NCBI GenBank assembly: GCA_947073545.1
Contig: CAMTMP010000001.1
Span: forward strand, 248,001 to 312,000
DNA: 64,000 nt
Source of the DNA: an uncultured bacterium
GTDB lineage: Bacteria; Bacillota; Clostridia; Lachnospirales; Lachnospiraceae
Reading direction: 5' to 3'
The notes beneath the pieces were generated by a model. That model saw nothing but the letters and a program-made list of their open reading frames with translations, made no database searches and had not been told where the DNA came from. Position numbers and translations under genes: made by a program. Of this stretch, positions 20,901-29,387 are shown piece by piece (the first letter of the stretch is position 1; every line of letters starts with the position of its first letter).

Positions 20901-21752
20901 CTAAGAATCTGACGCAGTAATATTTGTTATATAGTGATTTCTGTAAGCCGAGGGCGTTTCTCCGTATTTGGAATGGAACGCCCTTGTAAAGTAAGATACA
21001 TTGTGAAAACCGACATTTTCCGCAAGATCTATTATTTTATCGGCGGTTTCTATCAACTGTCTGGCAGCAATTTCCAGACGGTAATCTATTACATATTGCG
21101 AAAAACTTTTTCCCGTCAATTCCTTAAACAATTTCATAAAATGGCTTGGCGAAAAGCCGCAGATTGCGGCGGTGTCTCCCACTGTGATTGAGCGGTTGTA
21201 ATTAGATTGTATATATACAAGCAGATTTTTCAGTTTGTCAAAATTATTTTTTGAAGTGAGTTCAGCGCCGCTTGCCGGAGTGCTGTACCGGTTTATATAG
21301 TGCATGATGGCGAAAAGATTTGATTTTACCATCAGTTCATCTCCCGCATCACATTTTTTCCGGTTTTCAATCAGATACATGATATGGGGGCGCATAAGGC
21401 GGTTTAATTCCGTTTCCACATTGAGGTACAGGGAAGGCAGTCTGGTGTGAAAGTATAGGGGCTTAAAATATTTTTCATAGCAGGCATCATTAACCGAATA
21501 ATGCAACAGCGAAAATTGGAAAAGGATGTTAAAATACACCATCGGGGAATCCGCATATTGTTCTATGGAGTGAATCATCTGAGGGGGTACGATGATCATG
21601 TCATCTGTTTTCACAAGATAGGGATGGGATTGTATGGTGATCATGCCCTGCCCGCCTGAAATCATTTTGTGCGCACAGTACATCGGCGCCAAAAAAACCG
21701 AAGAGGAGCAGAATGATTTGATCACGTTGTCCATACTGTTGAATGTGGGCAT
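20901..21752 (-). pseudogene. AraC family regulator, probably 5'-truncated at a junction with the MATE gene
   Basis: C-terminal AraC HTH (GFSPSHFMKLFKELTGKSFSQYVIDYRLEIAARQL...NVGFHNVSYFTRAFHSKYGETPSAYR); first ~28 codons are antisense to MATE coding sequence. Confidence 0.6.
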
Positions 21753-22464
21753 GGGAGTTGTGCTTACAGTCCTGATGTCTGTATTTTACCCGGTGATTTT
21801 ACGTTTTTTAAACTTGTCGGGACAGGTCAGGAGTTACGCGGGAGAATATCTCGGCGTGCTCAACCGGTTTTTATGGGTGCAGCTGCTTTATTTTATTTTT
21901 TCTGCAGTACTGAAATCTTACGGCAGAACAACGCAGTGCATGTATGTTTTCTCGGTGTCGCTTGGACAGGGAACGGCTATTATGATCGGATGGAGCGCGG
22001 GCGTTGGAGAATATGGGAAGGCTGACGAAGAATGCCGCTTTGCCGGAAAGTATACCTTTGCCTTCAGTATGGCTATGATGGCGGTTATGTTTGTTTTCAG
22101 GAACCGGATGTTTTCCCTGTTTACATCTGACTCTGAGATATTGATATTGGCTGGAACCGTTCTGATTGCAAATTTTTTGCTGGAGAGCGGACGCAGCCAG
22201 AATTTGGTTTATGTGGCTTCTTTCCGTGCGGTAGGGGACGTGAAGTTTCCCTTTTATATTGGGATTGTCTCCATGTGGTGCGTTGCGGTAGGGGGCAGCT
22301 GTCTTCTGGGAATTGTTTTGCATATGGGACTTTTGGGCGTATGGATTGCGCAGGGGATGGATGAGTGTCTGCGTGCCGCCGCTATGTGGATTCGCTGGAA
22401 AAGGAAAGGATATACGCAGATTGAGGGAGTGGATCATGGAAAAAACAATGCAGGTAAACGGTAG
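21634..22464 (+). pseudogene. MATE efflux family transporter remnant (5' truncation and probable internal deletion)
   Basis: AQYIGAKKTEEEQNDLITLS... joins directly to C-half SLGQGTAIMIGWSAGVGEYGKADEECR...RAVGDVKFPFYIGIVSMW; 276 aa versus the usual ~440-450. Confidence 0.6.
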
Positions 22465-22972
22465 GGAATTTACGATTATAAAATTGTTGGGAAAAGGGAA
22501 AGGCGGGTATTCCTATCTGGCTTCGGACGGACAGCGGCAGTATGTACTGAAACAGATTCACCACGAGCCTTGCGATTATTATCAGTTCGGAAATAAGATG
22601 GAGGCGGAAATAAGGGATTATGGCAGGCTGAAATCTGTAGGAATCAGAATGCCGGAAATGTTGGAAGTTGACATTCCGCAGGAACGGATTTTGAAAGAGT
22701 ATGTGGATGGGGAAACCATATTTGATCTGGTGCTCGCGGACAGGATAAAGCCGCATTATCTGGAACAGGTCAGGGAAATGTGCAGAGTATTGTATGCGGC
22801 TCATATCAATATTGACTATTTTCCCACTAATTTTGTCGTTCAGAATGAGGAATTGTATTATATTGATTTTGAATGCAATGATTATATGGACGAATGGAAT
22901 TTTGAGAATTGGGGAATCAAGTATTGGTCTAAGACAGATGTGTTTATGAAGTATGTGGAGACGCATAAATAA
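22436..22972 (+). CDS. Small protein-kinase-like / RIO-like kinase fold protein
   Basis: IIKLLGKGKGGYSYLASDGQRQYVLKQI glycine loop and Lys, ILKEYVDGETIFDL hinge, YFPTNFVVQNEELYYIDFECNDY catalytic-loop-like segment. Confidence 0.6.
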   Translation: MEKTMQVNGREFTIIKLLGKGKGGYSYLASDGQRQYVLKQIHHEPCDYYQFGNKMEAEIRDYGRLKSVGIRMPEMLEVDIPQERILKEYVDGETIFDLVLADRIKPHYLEQVREMCRVLYAAHINIDYFPTNFVVQNEELYYIDFECNDYMDEWNFENWGIKYWSKTDVFMKYVETHK

Positions 22973-23213
22973 GGGAATTGTGGCAGGGTGATAAAAATAG
23001 GATCTCGTGTAGTGGCGAGGTCTTAATTCTTGAATGAAATAGGTGGGGTAACATTTCCCGCATCTCCAACTGGGGCGACGGCTGCCCGTTCCGTCTTCTG
23101 CTTTCACTCAATTTATCCTATGTGTTTTGCAAACTTACGCGGACTGCTACTTTTACATAATCACCAGTTTTACATTATCCGGACTCGCGAAGGGTGGACA
23201 CATTTGGAGCTCC

Positions 23214-23242
23214 TTGACAATATATTTGCCGAATGCTAGACT
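23214..23242 (+). promoter_or_regulatory. Sigma-A-like promoter of the Fur-family gene
   Basis: TTGACA - 17 bp - TAGACT. Confidence 0.65.
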
Positions 23243-23253
23243 TAATAAGTATT

Positions 23254-23268
23254 TTAGAATTATTCTAA
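23254..23268. promoter_or_regulatory. PerR-box-like 7-1-7 inverted repeat
   Basis: TTAGAAT-T-ATTCTAA, perfect dyad just upstream of the Fur/PerR gene. Confidence 0.7.
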
Positions 23269-23290
23269 TTTGTATAAAGAAAGTGCGTTT

Positions 23291-23656
23291 ATGACAAAGT
23301 ACGAAAAGGAAATATATAACATCATTACCGACTCCACAGGACATCTTACTGTGGAACAGATTTATCTGGAGCTTAAAAAGAAATGTCCGAAGGTTGTTCT
23401 GGCAACTGTTTACAATAATGTAAATAAGCTGTGGAAAGCCGGTCGGATTCGTAAAATATCTGTTGAAAATATGCCGGACAGATATGACCGGGTGATAAAG
23501 CATGACCATCTGATATGTCAGAAGTGCGGCAGATTAGCGGATATTTCATTGGAAGATTTGACTGCTTCTCTGCGCGGACAGATTGGGGAAGAGTTTCTGT
23601 TTTATGATTTGAAGATTTTTTACATATGCCCGGATTGCAGAAAAAAGGATCTATAA
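23291..23656 (+). CDS. Fur family regulator, PerR-like
   Basis: GHLTVEQIYLELKKKCPKVVLATVYNNVNKLWKAGRIRKI winged helix; HDHLICQKCGRLADI and CPDCRKK zinc cysteine pairs. Confidence 0.85.
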   Translation: MTKYEKEIYNIITDSTGHLTVEQIYLELKKKCPKVVLATVYNNVNKLWKAGRIRKISVENMPDRYDRVIKHDHLICQKCGRLADISLEDLTASLRGQIGEEFLFYDLKIFYICPDCRKKDL

Positions 23657-23683
23657 AAATTTATATATAAAGAGGGGACAGCT

Positions 23684-25108
23684 ATGGGTATTTTAATGAG
23701 ACCGAAGAAAGAGAACCTGTTATTGTCGATGTCGGAACTTGCTGAGGCGGATTATGGAAAAAAGTCTGCCGAGCTGGAACAGATGTACCGCCGCCTGCTT
23801 GCGGGGCGCGCCCGGTTTGAGGAAGTGATGGCAAATGTTCTGGATTCCGTGATGCAGATCAGCTCTCTGGATCTTTCCTTGAATCACTATTCCGAAATTC
23901 TCCAGAAGGTGTCGGACAGTGTTTCGGATGCTACGGAATTGATCCACAACGCTTCTGACGAAGCGGACTCTATTGCCAGAATGGTTTCTGCGCAGCATGA
24001 GGAGCTGACCAATACGATTATTGAGATTTCGGAGGAGTCCAATCTTGTCTATCAGCGCATTGATGAGAGCCAGCAGGAGCTGACCGCGACGAAGGGATTG
24101 TCCGATAGTACGATCAGCGCGTCAAAAGAGATGCAGCAGGACATGAGCCAGCTTTCGGAGATTATCAGTCAAATGAATAATGTGATTGAAGGGATCAACG
24201 CTATTTCCTCACAGACAAACCTTCTCGCGCTGAATGCGTCCATTGAGGCGGCGAGGGCAGGTGAGGCCGGTAAGGGCTTTGCGGTTGTCGCCGATGAGAT
24301 CCGCGAGCTGGCGGACGAGACGAAGAAGCTGACTGCGAGCATGGGACGTTTTGTGGCGGATATCCACAGCGCATCTGCGAAGAGTGTGGAGAGTGCGGAC
24401 AATACCATCGAATCGCTGGAAACTGTTACACAGAAGATCAGCCATGTGTGGGAACTGAATGAGGATAACAGACAGCATGTAGAGAAGATAACCAATAATA
24501 TCTCTTCTCTGGCAAGTCTCAGCGAGGAAATCAGCAGTTCGATCATTGAACTGGAATCCCGGTCCTCAGATATCAATGCACAGTGCGGTGTGCTGCATGA
24601 AGATACCGTGCATCTGCGAGAACATGGCAATAGCATAAGCGATATTGTCAAGCCGCTGCAAACGATAGAAGTGACGCTGGATGAGTCCGTCAAGGCTATG
24701 GGCGCTATGTCGAAGGATGCGTTTTACAGGCTGAAGGATGAAAATTTTGCCGAATATATTGAAAAGGCCATTACCGCACATAAAAACTGGATAGCAAACC
24801 TAGAACGGATTGTGAAAGAGCGGACGATCCTGCCGTTACAGGTGAACGACAAAAAATGTGGGTTCGGTCATTTTTACTATGCGGTAGACCCGACCAGGCC
24901 GGAGGCGATGAAGCTCTGGAAGGAGCTGGGGGAAAAGCATAAGAAATTCCATACCTATGGCAGACAGGTCATTGATGCGCTGTTCGGTGAAGATTACAGC
25001 AAAGCGGAGAGCATATACCGGGAGGCAAAGCAGTACTCGGGGACACTGATCAGCGATTTGGAACATATCAAAAAAATGTGTTTGAGCGATTCTGACAGAA
25101 GCGTTTGA
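23684..25108 (+). CDS. Soluble methyl-accepting chemotaxis protein with C-terminal CZB-like zinc domain
   Basis: INAISSQTNLLALNASIEAARAGEAGKGFAVVADEIRELADETKK signaling hairpin; no TM; C-terminus AHKNWIANLERIV...KKCGFGHFYYAVDP...HKKFHTYGRQV. Confidence 0.85.
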   Translation: MGILMRPKKENLLLSMSELAEADYGKKSAELEQMYRRLLAGRARFEEVMANVLDSVMQISSLDLSLNHYSEILQKVSDSVSDATELIHNASDEADSIARMVSAQHEELTNTIIEISEESNLVYQRIDESQQELTATKGLSDSTISASKEMQQDMSQLSEIISQMNNVIEGINAISSQTNLLALNASIEAARAGEAGKGFAVVADEIRELADETKKLTASMGRFVADIHSASAKSVESADNTIESLETVTQKISHVWELNEDNRQHVEKITNNISSLASLSEEISSSIIELESRSSDINAQCGVLHEDTVHLREHGNSISDIVKPLQTIEVTLDESVKAMGAMSKDAFYRLKDENFAEYIEKAITAHKNWIANLERIVKERTILPLQVNDKKCGFGHFYYAVDPTRPEAMKLWKELGEKHKKFHTYGRQVIDALFGEDYSKAESIYREAKQYSGTLISDLEHIKKMCLSDSDRSV

Positions 25109-25149
25109 GGCGTAAAGGCGAAAGCCGCAAGAACATAAAGGAGATTTAT

Positions 25150-25818
25150 CTACTCAAAAAATAGCAATGCCGTCACGGTAAACCTATTGCCTTCTACTTC
25201 AATTTCCAGACTGCCGTTATACTTCTCCACCTTTTCCCGCACATTGCGAAGACCGATTCCGTGATGGCGGGCGTCGGCTTTGGTGGTGGGAAAAATTCCG
25301 AACAGCTTTCTGGGCGGCACGCAGGGATTTTGTATTTTAATGATTAAAAATTGATGGATTCTGCGCAGCGTCACCTCTATACGGGGCGGCGTTTTTGCCT
25401 GCCTTATATAATGCTGGCACGCCTCCATGGCATTGTCCAGTAAATTAAATAAAATGACGCACAAGTCGTCGGAAGTAATGTTACAGTCTTTTGGAAATTC
25501 CGCATTTACATCCATCTCAATTCCCTGCCTTTTCGCATCGAGGACGGTGTGGTTCAAAATGGCGTCCACAATGTCAACGCCGCTCCATGTGGTGTCGGAC
25601 AGCTCGTTGATGGGCGCGCTGATGGAGTTGACGTACTCCGTAATTTCGGAGATTTCGTGCTTCTTTGCAAGGTGATAGATCATCTGCAGGTGATGATTCA
25701 TGTCGTGGTATAAGCGTTCGTTTTTCTGGTATAAATCGGTGAGAAGGTGATAATTTTCTTCCAGCACCTGATTTTTCCGTTCCAGAAAGCGTATTTTGTT
25801 TTTTCGCGTCAGTGGCAT
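25150..25818 (-). CDS. GHKL sensor histidine kinase lacking a membrane domain
   Basis: YHDMNHHLQMIYHLA phospho-acceptor, NLLDNAMEAC N-box, HHGIGLRNVREKVEKYNG G-box; RBS GGAGG before ATG 25818. Confidence 0.8.
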   Translation of the reverse strand: MPLTRKNKIRFLERKNQVLEENYHLLTDLYQKNERLYHDMNHHLQMIYHLAKKHEISEITEYVNSISAPINELSDTTWSGVDIVDAILNHTVLDAKRQGIEMDVNAEFPKDCNITSDDLCVILFNLLDNAMEACQHYIRQAKTPPRIEVTLRRIHQFLIIKIQNPCVPPRKLFGIFPTTKADARHHGIGLRNVREKVEKYNGSLEIEVEGNRFTVTALLFFE

Positions 25819-25959
25819 AGTATCCTCCATGCTTGTCCTATAGAAAACTTTGGCAGTGAGATGCCTTTATAAGCTGTTTTTTTCTCTGAATAATTGTAAA
25901 TGGATGTGAAATCTGACGCGGGTGTGAGTAATCTTTATGGAGAATGCAAGACAGAGTTG

Positions 25960-26706
25960 TCAGATTTTGTCCTGCCAATATTTATTCAGTCGCTTTTTTA
26001 ATTCCGGCAGGCGGCTCTGGGAAACAGGCAGACGTGTCTGATCCGTCAGAATACAGTCGGTGTGGGAAATTCCTGTCACATGCCGCAGATTCACAATATA
26101 TCCCCGCTCAATAAAATAGAATTCTTCGGAGCGCAGTTCGTTAAATACTTCCGCCAGTGTTTTGCGCACGCGCCTGTTCTGGTCGGTGCCGATCTCCTCC
26201 TGCCGCCCAGACGCAGTAGTATGAAAGAGGGCGTTCTTGCCGTCTTTTCCAATATAGAGAATTTCCTTGTAAGGAATACGCTCAAGGCGGTTCTGGCTGC
26301 TGATAATGTAGGAGTCCGTGTTCTGGATTTCCAGAAGGGAAACCGCGTCTTTCAGCGCGTGGTGCAGCCGCTCTTTCAACTGGTTTTTGGGAATATAGCG
26401 GAAAATATGAAGCTCATAAGCATCCACGGCATATTTATAGTGGGCGGTCACAAAAATCATCAGCGCGTCGGGCAGAAGCGCATGGACCCGCTTTGCCAGC
26501 TCCATCCCGGAAAGCCCGGGCATCTCAATGTCGAGGAGCAGAAGGTCAAAGCGTTTGCCGTCCTGAATGTCATAGAAGAGATCCTTTCCGCTTGTGTAAG
26601 TTGACAGAATGGAAAAGGTCTGCTGCTGTCTCATACAGCCTTCCGTTATTTCCTTGATTTCGTCTAAAAGAAGCGTCTCGTCGTCGCAGATTGCAATTTG
26701 CAGCAT
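25960..26706 (-). CDS. LytTR family response regulator
   Basis: LQIAICDDETLLLDEI receiver; C-terminal LytTR domain (EILYIGKDGKNALFHT...FYFIERGYIVNLRHV). Confidence 0.88.
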   Translation of the reverse strand: MLQIAICDDETLLLDEIKEITEGCMRQQQTFSILSTYTSGKDLFYDIQDGKRFDLLLLDIEMPGLSGMELAKRVHALLPDALMIFVTAHYKYAVDAYELHIFRYIPKNQLKERLHHALKDAVSLLEIQNTDSYIISSQNRLERIPYKEILYIGKDGKNALFHTTASGRQEEIGTDQNRRVRKTLAEVFNELRSEEFYFIERGYIVNLRHVTGISHTDCILTDQTRLPVSQSRLPELKKRLNKYWQDKI

Positions 26707-26725
26707 AATTATTTGGGTTCCTTTA

Positions 26726-27034
26726 TCAAATATATTCAAAAATACTTTGAATTGCATCCGATACATTAATCATTTCGGAAAATGGTAGTCTGTCTGTTTT
26801 TTTATAACCACGGACAGATAAATCTAACAATGCGAGCTTTTCGCAATGAATATATCCTTCTGTATTTTCTGTAGACATCCATACATGGAGAGGTCCGGAT
26901 CTGGCATTGGTGATAATTGGACATCCTATTATTTCACCACTGGTATTAAAAAAATCTTTACTGGCAACTAATACAGGATGTTTGATTTTTTCTACTTTTA
27001 GAATATCACCTTGATGTAAATGTTCCATTACCAC
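26726..27034 (-). CDS. MazF/PemK-like endoribonuclease toxin
   Basis: HQGDILKVEKIKHPVLVASKDFFNTSGEIIGCPIIT...GYIHCEKLALLDLSVRGYKK matches the PemK/MazF fold pattern. Confidence 0.8.
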   Translation of the reverse strand: MVMEHLHQGDILKVEKIKHPVLVASKDFFNTSGEIIGCPIITNARSGPLHVWMSTENTEGYIHCEKLALLDLSVRGYKKTDRLPFSEMINVSDAIQSIFEYI

Positions 27035-27270
27035 ACCTCTCTTCCGACAGGTTCACCCCAATCATATTCGCCATCGAGCATTAGTTTTCCATCAAATTCT
27101 GCAGCCCTTTCTTCCAATGTTTTATGCCGAAAAGGCTTCGCTAAAGTAATGACGCCGTTTGATACTGTAACATCTAAAAATTCGTTTAATGTTATTCCGG
27201 CACTTTTCAGTATTTCTTTTGGCAGTCTGATTCCTTGACTATTTCCCCATTCTTTTACCTGTGTCTGCAT
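27028..27270 (-). CDS. MazE/AbrB-like antitoxin
   Basis: VKEWGNSQGIRLPKEILKSAGI SpoVT-AbrB motif; overlaps the toxin start. Confidence 0.85.
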   Translation of the reverse strand: MQTQVKEWGNSQGIRLPKEILKSAGITLNEFLDVTVSNGVITLAKPFRHKTLEERAAEFDGKLMLDGEYDWGEPVGREVW

Positions 27271-27290
27271 GAAAAACCTCCTTACAATTT

Positions 27291-27312
27291 AGTATATACT
27301 TAGTATATACTA
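27291..27312. promoter_or_regulatory. Tandem palindromic operator upstream of mazEF-like genes
   Basis: AGTATATACT repeated twice, 11 bp centre to centre. Confidence 0.65.
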
Positions 27313-27568
27313 TGTAAGAAAAAATAACAATCTATATTTGTCTAAAGTAACAGCAGATGGCATTTAAACATTTTTAGTATAGATAATCTACCCGGCATAT
27401 GCAACGAAAATTAAAGGACAAAAAGGGGGAATTGGAGGACATATAAAATGAGCGCGTTACTTTTGTGATATATTATGGTTGTAGCCAATCGCGGTACGCA
27501 GGGCAAAGCCCGTCAACCCGGAAAGCAGGGAACTTTCCGGGCTTGTACTGCAAGAAAAGGAGTGTGTC

Positions 27569-29368
27569 ATGAAAGAAGGCTTTTTATATCGGACATTTTC
27601 ATCCTGCAGTTTCGCGCTGAAAACCGGGTGGAGAATCAGCAAAAAACGAGTGATTCTGGAATTTTTACACTGGGCGTTTATGTATGTGGACTGGCTTCTG
27701 GTTTCCTGTGTCCTGATCCGCTTTATACTGGATATGGCGATGAAACGGACTTCTTTTGAAAAAATGATGGTGTATGTCTGGAGTGTCGTGCTGCTGGAAG
27801 CGCTTTTAAAAATATACAGCCGGTATTTTGAATCGTATGTGAAGCCGGTCACGGACGTGAAGCTGTACGACGGCATCAACCGCATGTTGTATGACAAGGC
27901 GTGTCAGGTGGACATGCGCTGCTTTGAGGACAGCGAGTTCTACAATGAGTATATGATGGCGGTCAGTCAGGCGCACACGAAACTGCCTGAAACGCTGGAA
28001 GGGGTCTGCCAGATTCTGGCGAGATTTGTCGCGATGATCTGCGGCATGGTCATTATCTATCAGATTGACCGTCTGGCGGCGCTGTTTATTATCTTTCCGA
28101 TTCTCGGCAATTTTGTGTTTTATGGTGTGTTAAACAGCCGGATTTTTCGTATGGAGCGGGAAAATATTGTATTCCAGAGAATGGCGGACTATGTGAACCG
28201 CACGGTGCATCTGGGAGAATATGCGAAAGAGATACGGATGACCAATGTATTCCGGCTGCTGAAAAAGCAGTATGACAAAGCGGTTGCCGCAATCCGCAAG
28301 GTGATTGGGAACTATTCTCTGGGAAATATGATCCTGTTCTGGCTGTTCCAGTATTTTACCTTTACTTTACTGCAGGAGGGGGCGGTGCTCTACGCCGGCT
28401 ACCGGGTGTTAGTAAGCGGTACGATGGTGTTTGCGCAGATGGCGGTGATCCAGACGACCATGAACTCCAACACATGGACGCTGATCGGGTTTGCGGATTC
28501 GGTGATGGCGATTGTCAAGAACGGCTTGTATCTGGAGCAGACGAGACATTTTCTGCAGTACGAGCCTGCGATCCCGGAAGATCAGGAAGGGCTTTTGCCG
28601 GAACTTCCGATACGCAGCGTGGAATTTGAGCACGTGTCTTTTGGATATAAAGAGGGGGACTGGGTTCTCAGGGACATTCACTTTAAGATCGAGGGCAGTC
28701 AGAGCGTGGCGCTGGCGGGGTACAACGGTGCGGGGAAAAGCACGCTGATGAAACTGCTGATGCGGCTCTACGACCCAAGCGAAGGACGAATACTGGTGAA
28801 CGGCATTGATATCCGGGAATATCAGGTAAAGGCGTATCGGGACTTGTTTGCCACGGCTTTCCAAAACGGAAAAATATTTGCCAATACCATTGAAGAAAAT
28901 ATTTTGATGGGACGGCACACGGATGAAAAGCAGGATCGGGAAAAGGTAGAGCGGGCGCTTAAGCTGGCGGATATGTATGAGGAGGTAGAGAGTCAGCCGC
29001 TTAAGGAAAAGACGATTCTCACCCGTGAGTTTTCCAAGGAGGGCGTGGTATTTTCCGGCGGGCAGAACCAGAAGATACTGGCGGCGAGGGCTTTTGCGAA
29101 GGACAGCCCGATCGCGGTGTTTGACGAGCCCAGCAGCGCCCTTGACCCGATAGCGGAGTATCATCTATTTGAGAACATCAGAGAGTACGGGAAGGACAGG
29201 ATCTTGTTCTTTATTTCCCACAGGCTGTCTTCCGTGCGGGACGCGGATATGGTTTTTTACTTAAAAAACGGAAGGATTCAGGAAAGAGGGTCGCACGGCG
29301 ATTTGATGAGCCGGGATGGGGAGTACGCTTCGCTGTATCGGCTGCAGGCGGAGAATTATTTGACATGA
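27569..29368 (+). CDS. ABC transporter ATP-binding/permease protein
   Basis: GYNGAGKSTLMKLL Walker A, FSGGQNQKILAARAF signature, IAVFDEPSSALDP Walker B. Confidence 0.9.
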   Translation: MKEGFLYRTFSSCSFALKTGWRISKKRVILEFLHWAFMYVDWLLVSCVLIRFILDMAMKRTSFEKMMVYVWSVVLLEALLKIYSRYFESYVKPVTDVKLYDGINRMLYDKACQVDMRCFEDSEFYNEYMMAVSQAHTKLPETLEGVCQILARFVAMICGMVIIYQIDRLAALFIIFPILGNFVFYGVLNSRIFRMERENIVFQRMADYVNRTVHLGEYAKEIRMTNVFRLLKKQYDKAVAAIRKVIGNYSLGNMILFWLFQYFTFTLLQEGAVLYAGYRVLVSGTMVFAQMAVIQTTMNSNTWTLIGFADSVMAIVKNGLYLEQTRHFLQYEPAIPEDQEGLLPELPIRSVEFEHVSFGYKEGDWVLRDIHFKIEGSQSVALAGYNGAGKSTLMKLLMRLYDPSEGRILVNGIDIREYQVKAYRDLFATAFQNGKIFANTIEENILMGRHTDEKQDREKVERALKLADMYEEVESQPLKEKTILTREFSKEGVVFSGGQNQKILAARAFAKDSPIAVFDEPSSALDPIAEYHLFENIREYGKDRILFFISHRLSSVRDADMVFYLKNGRIQERGSHGDLMSRDGEYASLYRLQAENYLT

Positions 29369-29387
29369 GAAAGGAATTGATACAACG

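Noticed and set aside
23030-23239. 69-aa ORF between the kinase-like gene and the PerR-like gene
   Set aside because: No RBS, no family resemblance; its 3' end overlaps the perR promoter.
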